DNA of 64,000 bases, from NCBI GenBank assembly GCA_003280225.1, contig QCFO01000006.1, forward strand, positions 25,959 through 89,958, read 5' to 3'. This DNA comes from Prochlorococcus sp. AG-363-K07. GTDB lineage: Bacteria > Cyanobacteriota > Cyanobacteriia > PCC-6307 > Cyanobiaceae. Of this stretch, positions 1 to 8,618 are shown piece after piece (positions within the stretch are counted from its first letter, which is position 1; each line of letters opens with the position of its first letter). A program made the translations under genes and the position numbers. The notes beneath the pieces are model-generated. The model did no database searches and had not been told where the DNA came from. It saw nothing but the letters and a program-made list of their open reading frames with translations.

Positions 1-469
1 AAGAATAGTTGTAATAATGAGCATTAAATTGCGTAAAAATCTTTGAATTCTTCTTTGGTAGAATTTCCCAGTCAGCTTATCTCGCTTATTGATCAGAATT
101 CTCCTTCTTGCATGAAGCCGAAAAAGTTTTTGTGTATAAACAGACGTAGATTCTTTAATGACTGGAAGATAAATATGTTTTTGTATTTTATTGAGCCACG
201 TTTCACTTTTAAAGATAGCTCTAATTCTTATTTGATAAAGTTGAAATAGTTCTTTGATTATCTGATTGATTTCTTTGTCTGTTTTATCAATCTCATGACT
301 GAGATCAGTTACCGTTGCTTTTTGATTATTATCTGGATTGAATTTTTGTATTGAGATATGTCTCTGTTTGAAATAGAGCCATTTCTGTTTAAGCTTATTA
401 GTTTTGAATTTCAATTAGCTTTTATCCGGTTGAATTAGTAGTCACTACTTTATTTACAATAAAGAATTG
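1..469. other. AT-rich stretch without a supported gene
   Basis: This is a very AT-rich region. The only + strand ORF (68 aa, TTG start, from base 43) has no recognisable domain and a composition typical of random AT-rich translation, so I do not call it. A small dyad (ATCTCA-TGAC-TGAGAT, 290-305) is present. It may be intergenic or hold a decayed gene whose remainder lies left of the window. Confidence 0.5.
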
Positions 470-715
470 TTATTTCGTTGGGTCAGGGAGAATAAATGGA
501 GGGCAATCATTCAGAGATGACTTTCCGTAAGTTTCATATTCCTTATAGCCTCCCATTTTCCCATTAGTTTTCATTAGTGCACTAGTAAAAGCCAATAGAA
601 GGAAGACTGTTGGGGCACCTATTATTAGTGCAGCACCAAAAATATAACCAATTAAAAATTCTGGAAAAGTATGATTTCCTAAAAACTCATGTGTTCCCAA
701 AAGAAAATTAATCAT
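470..715 (-). CDS. small conserved-looking membrane protein, unknown function
   Basis: The 81-aa product has one hydrophobic segment (about residues 20-46, FLIGYIFGAALIIGAP then a Leu/Phe-rich run), then a polar tail rich in Gly, Tyr and Lys ending in CPPFILPDPTK. The pattern of one membrane span with a compact soluble tail resembles small thylakoid proteins, but I cannot match it to a named Psb, Psa or Pet subunit. The reading frame is intact and uses ATG. Downstream (left) is gene-poor, and the next gene to the right is divergent. I regard it as a real gene because of the coherent membrane topology. The function is unknown. Confidence 0.6.
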   Translation of the reverse strand: MINFLLGTHEFLGNHTFPEFLIGYIFGAALIIGAPTVFLLLAFTSALMKTNGKMGGYKEYETYGKSSLNDCPPFILPDPTK

Positions 716-855
716 TTTTGATTTTTTGCTTATCCCTCCATAATAGTCTATTGCCTGAGGCGGATTCTATCTTTGCTTTTTAAGTTGTTAATCTTTGACC
801 TCACATTGCTTGGAGCCTCCCTAGCAATGGATTCCATGCATATACATATATTTTA

Positions 856-888
856 CTCTAGACTTCTTTCCCAGAGTTAGTCTAGGGA
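856..888. repeat. inverted repeat (CTAGACT...AGTCTAG) upstream of the 964 gene
   Basis: Two perfect 7-bp arms, CTAGACT (858-864) and AGTCTAG (879-885), are separated by 14 bases and extend outward with G-T pairs. The element lies about 75 bases before the likely ATG of the next gene, in the divergent spacer. It could be an operator or a 5'-leader hairpin. There is no T-tract to argue for a terminator. Confidence 0.4.
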
Positions 889-963
889 GTGTGTTATTGA
901 AGCGACAAATCAGACCAATCTCCAACTAAGATTTATTGGAACTGTACTTTGCAAATCTTTTCT

Positions 964-1290
964 ATGTCAGAGGTGAGATCTTTTCATGTGTTATTGGCGC
1001 CATTAGGCCAGCTGAGTGGGAATGGCCAATTGCGTGAAACTGTTCAAGAACGGCGTAAGCGTAAAGGAGATAATGTACCTTTCTGGTATCTTTCTCCTGA
1101 GTTGGTGCGTAAATTTAATTTGCCTGGCTCTGGCTTAGAGGGCGTGGTTGCAGAAGAGATCACAGCAATTAATTGGCTTAAGTTGCGTTTTGGAGGAGAA
1201 AGTATTACTGCGGAATTAGATTTAGAGCAATTACGTGAATTTGCGAGTGGCTTGCCTCCAGGACCAGTCTTTAGGGATATTAGTATTTAA
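964..1290 (+). CDS. unknown soluble protein beside Fed2-type ferredoxin and acsF
   Basis: The ORF track starts at a TTG (949), but the ATG at 964 (MSEVRSFHVLL) looks the better start and gives 108 aa. The protein is soluble, with a basic patch (ERRKRKG), a WYLSP motif and an acidic C-terminal half ending PPGPVFRDISI. I do not recognise the family. It lies 82 bases upstream of the ferredoxin gene on the same strand, so they may be co-transcribed. The convergent gene after the ferredoxin is acsF. The context suggests photosynthetic redox or chlorophyll metabolism, but this is inference only. Confidence 0.7.
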   Translation: MSEVRSFHVLLAPLGQLSGNGQLRETVQERRKRKGDNVPFWYLSPELVRKFNLPGSGLEGVVAEEITAINWLKLRFGGESITAELDLEQLREFASGLPPGPVFRDISI

Positions 1291-1372
1291 TGAAAGCATC
1301 ATTCTCTGACTTTATTAATCGATCTATTTGGTTTTATAAGGTTATGGCTAATCTCTATAAATCTTTTATTCA

Positions 1373-1741
1373 ATGAAACCTCCACTTCATCCTGTCACGA
1401 TTCACTATCGCAAAGATGGTCGTAAAGTAACCTTTGATGTTCCGGAGGGAGAATATATTCTTCGTACTTTTGAGGCTAATGGAGAAAAGATTCCTTACTC
1501 ATGCCGCAATGGTTGCTGTACAACCTGTGCTGTCAAGGTTCTATCAGGTGAAATCGATCAAAGAGATGGAATAGGTTTATCTTTAGAGATGCAGGCAAGA
1601 GGTTATGCGCTGCTATGTATAGCGAAAGCAATAGGTCCTCTTGAAGTGGAAACTCAAAATGAAGATGAAGTGTATGAAATGCAGTTTGGTGATTATTTAA
1701 AAAGTACTAAAGCACAACCTGGAAGCCCCTTCGATATATAG
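1373..1741 (+). CDS. [2Fe-2S] ferredoxin, C-terminally extended Fed2/FdC2 type
   Basis: The 122-aa soluble electron carrier has the plant-type cluster motif C44-x4-C49-x2-C52-x29-C82 in CRNGCCTTC and GYALLC. After the last cysteine it runs on for about 40 residues (VETQNEDEVYEMQFGDYL), longer than photosynthetic PetF. That C-terminal extension and the CRNGCC motif are what I recall for the Fed2/FdC2 group, known from cyanobacteria (low-iron response) and plants (linked to the chlorophyll cyclase step). The ATG start has no clear Shine-Dalgarno. It is convergent with acsF, with a gap of about 50 bases. The ferredoxin fold is certain; the subgroup is likely. Confidence 0.9.
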   Translation: MKPPLHPVTIHYRKDGRKVTFDVPEGEYILRTFEANGEKIPYSCRNGCCTTCAVKVLSGEIDQRDGIGLSLEMQARGYALLCIAKAIGPLEVETQNEDEVYEMQFGDYLKSTKAQPGSPFDI

Positions 1742-1794
1742 TTCCATCTAATTCTTATTTAGAGATCCGGTTGTATATAACTTTATTGTTTATT

Positions 1795-2844
1795 TTATAC
1801 ATATCTGACTGCGTCAGTTTTTTGCATTGGTAGAGCAAATTGTCTAATTATTAATGATATGAATTTGCTTAGCGCTACTGGTTTTGCTATGCCAGAGCTT
1901 TTTCTCCATTTACGGAATGCACTCAATATTTCAGTTCTCATTTGCAAAAATCGTCCATCTTCAAAGTTGTAGACCCATGGAAATGCATTCCTAGAGGTGT
2001 TATTGGTTTGGATAATTACTTCTTCATCAAAAAGTTCAGGGTCTATACCTAAAAGTTCATAGAAATCACCCCTTTCGCAGACAGTCAGAGTATGAGTAAG
2101 AAAAACTGTCCAAAGGAAAAAACGACTGAGCATTTTTCCGCGGAATCCTTTTGTCATACCCGGCCAGCAACGCATCATGAGATTTATGCAGTCACCATGT
2201 CTATTTTCGTCTTGGCACCAAGGTTCAAAGAAATCAAATAATGGTGCACAAGCTTTTTCTGGATGAGCTTTTAGGTGCCTATTAATTAAGATGTAACGCC
2301 AATATCCAATTTTTTCTGAAAGATAAAGGGAGTAAAGAACCCAGCTGAGAGGGAAAAAAGTCGCAGCTCGTTTCTTACCTAAATTAGGTAAATCAACGTT
2401 AATTCCTTCAGACTTTAGTGCTCGTCCTAAAAAGCCTGCATGCCGTGCCTCATCTCTGGCAAGAAAAGTAAAGAATTGACCTAGTTCCGTACGACCTGAT
2501 TTTTTGAATCGGTTGGAAATCTCTTTAAAAAGCAAAAATCCAGAGAATTCTGAGACAACTGATCTAACTAAGTAACTCTCATAGATAGCCTTGTCTTTAG
2601 GAGAGAGCTCCTGCAGTCTATCGAGAGAAGCTTTTCGATCAAAATGTTTGAGATTGTAATCAGCTTCCATCTCCTTGAATATTGCCTCGAAATCTTTACG
2701 GGCTATTTCCAGGTCAGTTTTGGCCGCTTTGTCGAATTCTGTAGTGTAAAACCTTGGTGTTAAAAGATTCTCATCAAGGTGGGGAGGAAGTTCGTTTCTC
2801 CCGGCAGGTGTCTGAACCTCAAGTTTAGGAGCAGTCGCTGTCAT
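1795..2844 (-). CDS. acsF: Mg-protoporphyrin IX monomethyl ester oxidative cyclase (AcsF)
   Basis: This is the aerobic cyclase that forms the fifth ring of chlorophyll, converting Mg-protoporphyrin monomethyl ester to protochlorophyllide with O2 and electrons. The 349-aa length is normal for the family. The two carboxylate/histidine di-iron motifs are visible as LARDEARHAGF and WCQDENRHGD, each preceded by Glu-containing helices. The ATG start is followed by a Pro/Leu-rich N-terminus (MTATAPKLEVQTP). It is convergent with the Fed2-type ferredoxin, a plausible electron donor given that plant FdC2 mutants are impaired at this step. Upstream is a 226-bp divergent spacer shared with a glycosyltransferase. 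Confidence 0.96.
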   Translation of the reverse strand: MTATAPKLEVQTPAGRNELPPHLDENLLTPRFYTTEFDKAAKTDLEIARKDFEAIFKEMEADYNLKHFDRKASLDRLQELSPKDKAIYESYLVRSVVSEFSGFLLFKEISNRFKKSGRTELGQFFTFLARDEARHAGFLGRALKSEGINVDLPNLGKKRAATFFPLSWVLYSLYLSEKIGYWRYILINRHLKAHPEKACAPLFDFFEPWCQDENRHGDCINLMMRCWPGMTKGFRGKMLSRFFLWTVFLTHTLTVCERGDFYELLGIDPELFDEEVIIQTNNTSRNAFPWVYNFEDGRFLQMRTEILSAFRKWRKSSGIAKPVALSKFISLIIRQFALPMQKTDAVRYV

Positions 2845-3070
2845 TACCTTATCCTGACGTGTCTGAGATTTTAAGTCCTGGATTGAGCTAATAGTTGCTT
2901 CCTAATGAGAAACTATCTTGAATAGCAACAATAAAGTAGTATTTTGCGCTAATGACACTAGATGTAGTGCCATGCTGATTAGATGCCTACCGAGCATTCC
3001 CTATGAGAGTTTTGGGTAACTCTTAAGCTTGTCCTTAATAGAGTGAACGTTTTTCTATTACGTTGGATAT

Positions 3071-4129
3071 ATGTCTGAGATTCTATTTAATGGGACTTAT
3101 TTATCTAGTAAGGACACTGGTATTGGTGTAGTTGCTAAAAATTTGATTTCTAATCTTTCTTCTGAAAAGTTTAAATTACTTGCTCCAGGTGGACCAAGTA
3201 ATGATAGAAGCATATTCGTACCATCTAATCTGTCTTATGAAGATGGCTCGGCAGGACATATGCGAAGACTTTTTTGGTTGCAACGCAATATTGCGAGGAT
3301 CATGAGACAAGAAAACCTGGATATCTTTTTCTCTCCTTTACCAGAAGCACCTTTATTTAAAAAGATCAGATCTATTGTTTTAGCTCATGATTTGATACCA
3401 ATTCGTTATCCCAGTAAGCCTTTACTACTGGCTTATAATCTTTCATATGTACCTATAGTTTTACATCAGGCAGAATTAGTTTTGTGTAATTCAGAAGCAA
3501 CTTGCAGAGAGATGAATCAAATATTGAGAGTACCTTCGAAAAAACTTATTCCAATTAGATTAGGTTTTGATTCGACTAAATATTATCCAGGCTCGCATAA
3601 AAGAAGCAATTTTTTCCTCGTTCTTGGTAGGCATAATCCGCATAAGAATTTAAAAAGGCTAATCAAAGCGTTCTCTATGGTTTCAAACAAAGATTATAAA
3701 TTGGTTTTTGTAGGACCATTTGATTCAAGATATACACCGGTTTTGCAAGAGTTTGCATCAGAGTTAAATGTAGCTAATGATTGCGAGTGGAAAGGATGGA
3801 TTGATGATATTGACAAGGTGAATTTGCTTCAGGAATGCAGAGCTTTAATAATTCCGAGTCTATGGGAAGGGTTTGGCCTGCCGGCCTTGGAGGCTATGGC
3901 ATGCGGAACTCTTGTGATTTCATCAGATCGTGGAGCATTGCCTGAGGTTGTAGGCAATGCAGGAATTTTTGTGGACCCTCTTTCGTCTGAAATGATGGCA
4001 AGTACTATTGAAGAGGTAATAAATTCAAATTCTTTAATTCATAAAGCTCAAGAACAAGGACCTCTTCAAGCATCATTATTTAATTGGAAAAGAACAGCGG
4101 ATGAAATTTATAGGCTTATATATAGATAA
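3071..4129 (+). CDS. GT4-family glycosyltransferase
   Basis: The 352-aa GT-B fold enzyme should transfer a sugar from an activated donor onto a glycan or lipid acceptor at the cytoplasmic membrane. The N-terminal half carries the GIGVVAKNL loop. The C-terminal donor half has FFLVLGRHNPHKNLKRL and the typical nucleotide-sugar site, PSLWEGFGLPALEAMACG (Glu-x7-Glu), followed by SDRGALPEVVG. There is no membrane segment. The next gene, convergent, is an ABC exporter. Together they suggest a small surface-polysaccharide module. Sugar and acceptor cannot be told from sequence. Confidence 0.9.
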   Translation: MSEILFNGTYLSSKDTGIGVVAKNLISNLSSEKFKLLAPGGPSNDRSIFVPSNLSYEDGSAGHMRRLFWLQRNIARIMRQENLDIFFSPLPEAPLFKKIRSIVLAHDLIPIRYPSKPLLLAYNLSYVPIVLHQAELVLCNSEATCREMNQILRVPSKKLIPIRLGFDSTKYYPGSHKRSNFFLVLGRHNPHKNLKRLIKAFSMVSNKDYKLVFVGPFDSRYTPVLQEFASELNVANDCEWKGWIDDIDKVNLLQECRALIIPSLWEGFGLPALEAMACGTLVISSDRGALPEVVGNAGIFVDPLSSEMMASTIEEVINSNSLIHKAQEQGPLQASLFNWKRTADEIYRLIYR

Positions 4130-4311
4130 TTACTGTTTTAATATGATTTCTAAATGTCTAGTAGTGGAAAGATCTAACTCCATGTGAATAAGATAAGAAG
4201 ATAAACTTTTTGCTAGTATAAAGATGATTATTTTTTGTATATTAAGATTCGATCTGGAGGTGATCAGGGCCTCAATTTTTCTGAGAATTATGAGATTGAA
4301 CTAAAGAATAA

Positions 4312-6192
4312 TTAAGATAAGCAAATCTTGCTATATTGAGACTGTTCTCCATTACCCTTTTCTATATTTGTCATGTCTCTAAAACTATCTGAGTTTTCCC
4401 TAAGATAATTGAAATTACCTGATGCTTTTATTCTACCATTGTCGAATTCATAAATTCTATCTGCTCTAATTACAGTGGATAATCTGTGGGCAATTATGAC
4501 TAATGTGCATCGCCTTCCAATATATTCAATTGCATTCATGAGTTCGGCTTCAGTTTTATTATCCAGAGCGCTAGTGGCTTCGTCCAAAACTAAAAACTTA
4601 GCTTCTCTATAAAAGGCTCTTGCTATGGCTAATCTTTGCCTTTGTCCACCAGATATTCTTATGCCATTTTCACCTATTCGTGTATAAATTCCTTGCGGCA
4701 TATTTGCTACTAGATCAGCTAGTTGAGCTGCTTCTAAGGATTCCCATATTTTGTCTTCATTTATTTTTTCTGGTTCAAGTCCATATGCGATATTTTCAAT
4801 AATGTTTGTATTCAGTAAATTGATAGTTTGAGGAACATATGAACAGCATGCTTGCCAAGCAGGAACTTCATTGTCGCTTAATTCAACTCCGTCAAGTTCT
4901 ATTGAACCATGAGTAGGTCTTAAAAGAGCTAAAAGTTGATTTGCAGCAGTACTTTTTCCGCTTCCTGTTTTGCCTACAAATGCGACTCGAGAACCTATTT
5001 GGATAGTGATATTGATGTCACTAAGTACATCTTTTTTGCTATTTGGATAGCGGTAGGTTAAATTTTTAAGTCTAATACTTGTCCTAGGTTCAATACCTTT
5101 TGGTGAAGGAACATCTTTGGACCGTAGTGTCAACCTTTCAGTAGGTAATTCAATTAGTTTGAGTGTTTCCTTGAGGTCTGGTAATCCAGCTCTTAATGAA
5201 GTTAGTGCTTTCAGTGAATCTTGAAGCGGAGGAGTTAGTTTTAATGAAGCAACAGCAATTGTTGCAAGAAATGGTACTGTTCTCGCTATATCTGAAATAT
5301 TTGAACTATTGATCAATATTGGGATCATCCCAAGCCCAAATATTAAGGTAATTCCAAAAGGTTCAACGAGCGCTCTAGGAGCTTCTGGCAGGACTTCTGC
5401 TTTCCACATAACTGGCATAGAATTTCTGCCAGCTTTGGAATATTTCCTTTCAAAATATTGTTCTGAACCTGTTAAGTGAACATCAATTATTGTTCTAATC
5501 GATTCAACAAGAATATTATTAGTATTTTTTTCAAATTCAATTCTTTTTTTAGATCCAAATCTAACAAATGGTGTGATACTCAGTGAAATAGTCAAGAAGC
5601 ATATCAACATACATATTATTAATGTTAATGCAACTGTCTTTGCAATTATCAAAACGCATATTGAAAGAAAAACTACCACAAACAAGCTGCTAATTAATTG
5701 CAATAGTGGTAGTACTACAAGATCTGATATCCTAGAGATAGTAGTTAAAACAGTTGTAGCATAGTCACTCTGTTTCCTTCCAAGGAAGAATTCGTATTTT
5801 TGAGCCAGTATTTTGTGCTGGGCCAGTTCAGAAAGGTCTTGCCAAATTCCACTTTTGAGCCTGTATTGACATCCTTTTAAAAATAATTTTAAGAAAGATG
5901 CGATCCAATTACTAAGTATATATAAGATTACTAATCCTAGAACTTTGATGCGTGGATCTTCTGTGAAAACATCTGCAAAGGGAATGGCTGGCTTGTTTGG
6001 TACCCCTACTACAACATTAAATAAACGAGCTACAAGTGTTACTACAAATACATCTGATAACCCTGACAAAATTGCCACTGGCACAAGAAGAAGAAGCGAT
6101 CTTTTCCTTCTTCTTGAAAGTTTTTTTTGAAGCCTCACCAGAAGCTTTATAGTTTCGCTGCTTCGGATAGCAATCATATTTAGAACATACAC
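4312..6192 (-). CDS. ABC-type exporter, membrane and ATPase domains fused (MsbA-like)
   Basis: The 626-aa half-transporter probably works as a homodimer exporting a lipid, lipid-linked sugar or peptide. About six membrane helices fill residues 30-330. The nucleotide-binding domain follows with Walker A (GKTGSGKST), Q-loop (YVPQTINLLN), signature (ISGGQRQRLAIARA), Walker B (FLVLDEATSALD) and switch His (IIAHRLST). The first ATG gives MYVLNMIAIRSS; the second Met is equally likely. It lies convergent with a GT4 glycosyltransferase, so glycolipid or polysaccharide export is a reasonable guess, but the substrate is not shown by the sequence. Confidence 0.92.
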   Translation of the reverse strand: MYVLNMIAIRSSETIKLLVRLQKKLSRRRKRSLLLLVPVAILSGLSDVFVVTLVARLFNVVVGVPNKPAIPFADVFTEDPRIKVLGLVILYILSNWIASFLKLFLKGCQYRLKSGIWQDLSELAQHKILAQKYEFFLGRKQSDYATTVLTTISRISDLVVLPLLQLISSLFVVVFLSICVLIIAKTVALTLIICMLICFLTISLSITPFVRFGSKKRIEFEKNTNNILVESIRTIIDVHLTGSEQYFERKYSKAGRNSMPVMWKAEVLPEAPRALVEPFGITLIFGLGMIPILINSSNISDIARTVPFLATIAVASLKLTPPLQDSLKALTSLRAGLPDLKETLKLIELPTERLTLRSKDVPSPKGIEPRTSIRLKNLTYRYPNSKKDVLSDINITIQIGSRVAFVGKTGSGKSTAANQLLALLRPTHGSIELDGVELSDNEVPAWQACCSYVPQTINLLNTNIIENIAYGLEPEKINEDKIWESLEAAQLADLVANMPQGIYTRIGENGIRISGGQRQRLAIARAFYREAKFLVLDEATSALDNKTEAELMNAIEYIGRRCTLVIIAHRLSTVIRADRIYEFDNGRIKASGNFNYLRENSDSFRDMTNIEKGNGEQSQYSKICLS

Positions 6193-6603
6193 TCTTAAGT
6201 AGCATTTTCTTAGTATAAAGGCCAGTTTCTTGAGTGTTTTAGTAAGATTAGAGTCACTATTTATATTGAGTTTTGTGATTGAAGTCTATATATTTCATAG
6301 CCTTTTGCCGACTATATTCTTTGGCTAGTGTAATTTCTCAAAAACTAAATTTTTTCTTATTAGAAGCTGATTGTGTTACTCTAAAAGAGTTATTCTCTTG
6401 AAAAATGTAAAAGAATTCATACAAATATGACGAAATTGCTTATGGTAAATCTCTTAATCATGTAAGCGATATTCAAGACTTTGGATAAGCTGCTTATTGT
6501 TTGACTGACCTCGAATTTATTCTGTTTTCTTTGCTGGGATAAGTTTTGATGCTATTTGTTCTTACGATATCGCTTTTCAAATGAAACTATTGTGTAGTTA
6601 TCT
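6193..6603. other. gene-free spacer
   Basis: About 410 bases, AT-rich. I see no ORF above 20 codons with coding character, no tRNA-like fold and no strong hairpin. It contains the upstream region of the ABC exporter gene (right to left) and whatever follows the 6604 gene. Confidence 0.5.
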
Positions 6604-6903
6604 TCAGCCTAATCCCATTAATGAAGATATGAAAGCTGGGAGTGGAAGCTTGGAAGTAATTGTCGCGAGTAAAGCCATGTCGAACTCATGAACTTTTGGA
6701 ACGGTTTTATCTAACAGAAAAATCGCAAGATATGGAATATTCATCGCGATCTGCCATCGCCACTTGTAAGTCAGTATCCCCCATGCCTTTTTGGCATATT
6801 TTCTTTGGCGATCAGTTAGTTTTTCCCATTTACTTGAAGCGAATTGTTTTAGACGATCTTGGAGACCTACTTGTGAGAAAGCGCCCTGTGATTGCATTGC
6901 CAA
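6604..6903 (-). CDS. small membrane-associated protein, unknown function
   Basis: The 99-aa protein has a basic, aromatic N-terminal half (WEKLTDRQRKYAKKAWGILTYKWRW), then a hydrophobic helix (MNIPYLAIFLLD) and a second hydrophobic C-terminal stretch ending FISSLMGLG. I recognise no family. The intact frame, ATG start and consistent amphipathic-plus-membrane pattern support a real gene. An overlapping + strand ORF of 84 aa is its shadow. It is downstream of the tmRNA gene on the same strand. Confidence 0.6.
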   Translation of the reverse strand: MAMQSQGAFSQVGLQDRLKQFASSKWEKLTDRQRKYAKKAWGILTYKWRWQIAMNIPYLAIFLLDKTVPKVHEFDMALLATITSKLPLPAFISSLMGLG

Positions 6904-7084
6904 TGATTATCTGAGGATTGCAGTTATAACGCATAGGCGTATTTACTTAGTGACTTCTAGGTGCAGTTTCTCTTCTGTTAGGTCGATATTTTTGTTTCAT
7001 AAGTCGATTGGATAGATCTCATTGCAAGGCTCATAGAGTACTTATTTGTATTTTCTGGATGATGCGATGCCCTGGCTTAAGAAA

Positions 7085-7111
7085 CAGGCCCTTGCGAAAC
7101 CGTCGGACCTG
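7085..7111 (-). terminator. possible terminator or 3' hairpin after tmRNA
   Basis: On the minus strand CAGGTCC pairs with GGGCCTG around a 13-base loop, with one G-T pair, and is followed by TTTCTT. The position about 40 bases beyond the tmRNA coding piece suits a terminator, but the T-tract is weak. Confidence 0.4.
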
Positions 7112-7149
7112 GGTGATGGGGACTAATTTTTTAATGTCAATTGTTTTAG

Positions 7150-7430
7150 GAGGCCTTCCAGCCCCCGTGGATCAATTGGGTGATAAGGCTGATCTAACCC
7201 CATCTCCTCAAGAAGTTCAGGCAGCTACTGGAGCAGTCTGACGGGAGAAACGAACGATGTTGTTCGCAGTTACGAGTTTGCTCTTACCGAGCAGGCTTCA
7301 GTCACCCTCCTCATACCCCGTCGAAACCATTGCAGCCCCTTGGAATATGAAATGGAGCTGAGCGGAATCGAACCGCTGTCCGAGATACTGGTGTGGATCA
7401 CCTAGTCCAAAAAAATGGACGACGATATTC
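7150..7430 (-). ncRNA. ssrA: two-piece (circularly permuted) tmRNA
   Basis: Read on the minus strand, the acceptor piece comes first: a T arm (GCGGTTCGATTCCGC) and the 3' acceptor strand CAGCTCC-A ending at 7353, with no encoded CCA. A 13-base spacer follows (7352-7340), then the coding piece starts at 7339 with GGGGCTG, which pairs with CAGCTCC, and continues GGTTTCGACG. The tag frame starts at GCG (7267) and reads ANNIVRFSRQTAPVAA, stop TGA at 7217-7219. With tRNA-derived Ala this marks proteins from stalled ribosomes for proteolysis. Permuted order is known for marine picocyanobacteria, some alpha- and some betaproteobacteria. The outer ends (about 7430 and 7150) are estimates. The + strand 77-aa ORF here is a shadow. 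Confidence 0.93.
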
Positions 7431-7490
7431 TTGCAGGTATTGTTCTAGATTTTTTAGAAAAAGTATTTTGTTGAATAATCGGAATAGACA

Positions 7491-8615
7491 ATGCAGGCAA
7501 TAGCAGTACTTCCACCAGGAATGGAAGATCAAGGAGCGAAGGAGCTGTTAACTCTTGGGGCTAAGTCTGTACGGTTACGTCAGAGGAGTGTTGCTTTTGA
7601 AGCTGATACTGCTTGTTTTTATAGAATTCATTTAAAGGCTCGTTTGCCTTTTCGTCTTTTGCGTGAAGTTGCTAGGTTCTCTTGTGATGATCCAGAGTCG
7701 TTATATATCGGGATCCAAAAGGCTTTTGATTGGAGGCATTGGTTGCCTCCCTCGACTAGCTTTAGGGTAGATGTATCAGGGAGTTCTAAGCATTTAAACC
7801 ATAGTCATTTTACAGCTTTGCAAGTAAAGAATGCGTTAGTAGATCTTCAAAGAGATATTTGGGGTAAGCGCTCTGTTATCGATCTTGAACAGCCACATTT
7901 ATGTTTGCATGTACATTTAAATTCTCAAGGCGCAGTTTTGAGTCTAGATGGCTCAGCCGAAAGTTTGCATAAGCGTGGATATAGGCCTGCGATGGGGGTT
8001 GCGCCTTTGAAGGAGAATCTTGCGGCTGGTTTAATTGAAATGACTGGATGGGATGCTGATATGCCACTTGTGGACCCTTTGTGTGGATCTGGGACGTTAC
8101 TTATTGAGGCAGTATCTTCAGCATTAAGAATGGCCCCAGGTTTAAATCGTCCTTTTTTGTTGATGAATTGGATTGATTTTGATGAGAATCTTTGGATGAA
8201 AGAGAAACAGTTAGCAAAGTCGCTTCAATGCTTGGGTAGAGATTTACCCTTAATTATTGGTTGTGAGCATGATCCATTGATAGCAAAACAAGCACAAGAA
8301 AATATTTGTTCGGCGGGTTTAGAGAGATTGATTCAAATTAAAAATCTACATTTTAGGGACCTTTTACTTACTCCACAGCGAGGATTGATTGTTTGCAATC
8401 CTCCTTATGGTAAGCGAATTGGTTTACCAGAAGAATTGAAATCTCTTTATTCAGAATTAGGCGAGTTCTTGAAGAGTCGGGCATCTGGTTGGCAATTCTG
8501 GCTATTGAGTGGAAATCGAGATTTGTCGCCTTTTCTTCGAATGAAATCCAGTCGTAAAATTCCTGTTAGCAATGGGGGTATAGATTGTCGTTGGATGCAA
8601 TATTTAATTCGGTAA
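7491..8615 (+). CDS. THUMP-domain rRNA guanine-N2 methyltransferase (RlmL N-terminal-domain-like)
   Basis: The 374-aa SAM-dependent RNA methyltransferase has an N-terminal ferredoxin-like/THUMP region (about 1-160, MQAIAVLPPGMEDQGAKELL) for RNA binding. The Rossmann domain shows motif I region DPLCGSGTLLIEA and catalytic motif IV CNPPYGKRI (NPPY). The length matches stand-alone YcbY/RlmL N-half proteins, so a 23S rRNA m2G target (G2445 equivalent) is the best guess. The start ATG is about 60 bases from the divergent tmRNA gene. Confidence 0.88.
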   Translation: MQAIAVLPPGMEDQGAKELLTLGAKSVRLRQRSVAFEADTACFYRIHLKARLPFRLLREVARFSCDDPESLYIGIQKAFDWRHWLPPSTSFRVDVSGSSKHLNHSHFTALQVKNALVDLQRDIWGKRSVIDLEQPHLCLHVHLNSQGAVLSLDGSAESLHKRGYRPAMGVAPLKENLAAGLIEMTGWDADMPLVDPLCGSGTLLIEAVSSALRMAPGLNRPFLLMNWIDFDENLWMKEKQLAKSLQCLGRDLPLIIGCEHDPLIAKQAQENICSAGLERLIQIKNLHFRDLLLTPQRGLIVCNPPYGKRIGLPEELKSLYSELGEFLKSRASGWQFWLLSGNRDLSPFLRMKSSRKIPVSNGGIDCRWMQYLIR

Positions 8616-8618
8616 AAG

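Noticed and set aside
43-249. 68-aa ORF in the first 250 bases
   Set aside because: TTG start, no domain, composition of random AT-rich DNA.
786-812. Similarity of the 786-812 segment (ATCTTTGACCTCA) to the psbX-ycf66 spacer at 18761
   Set aside because: A 13-base exact match is expected many times by chance between positions of a 64-kb window; it is not a supported dispersed repeat.
7008-7241. 77-aa + strand ORF across the tmRNA gene
   Set aside because: It is antisense to the tmRNA coding piece and tag, has unusual composition (MDRSHCKAHRVLICIFWMM) and no domain.
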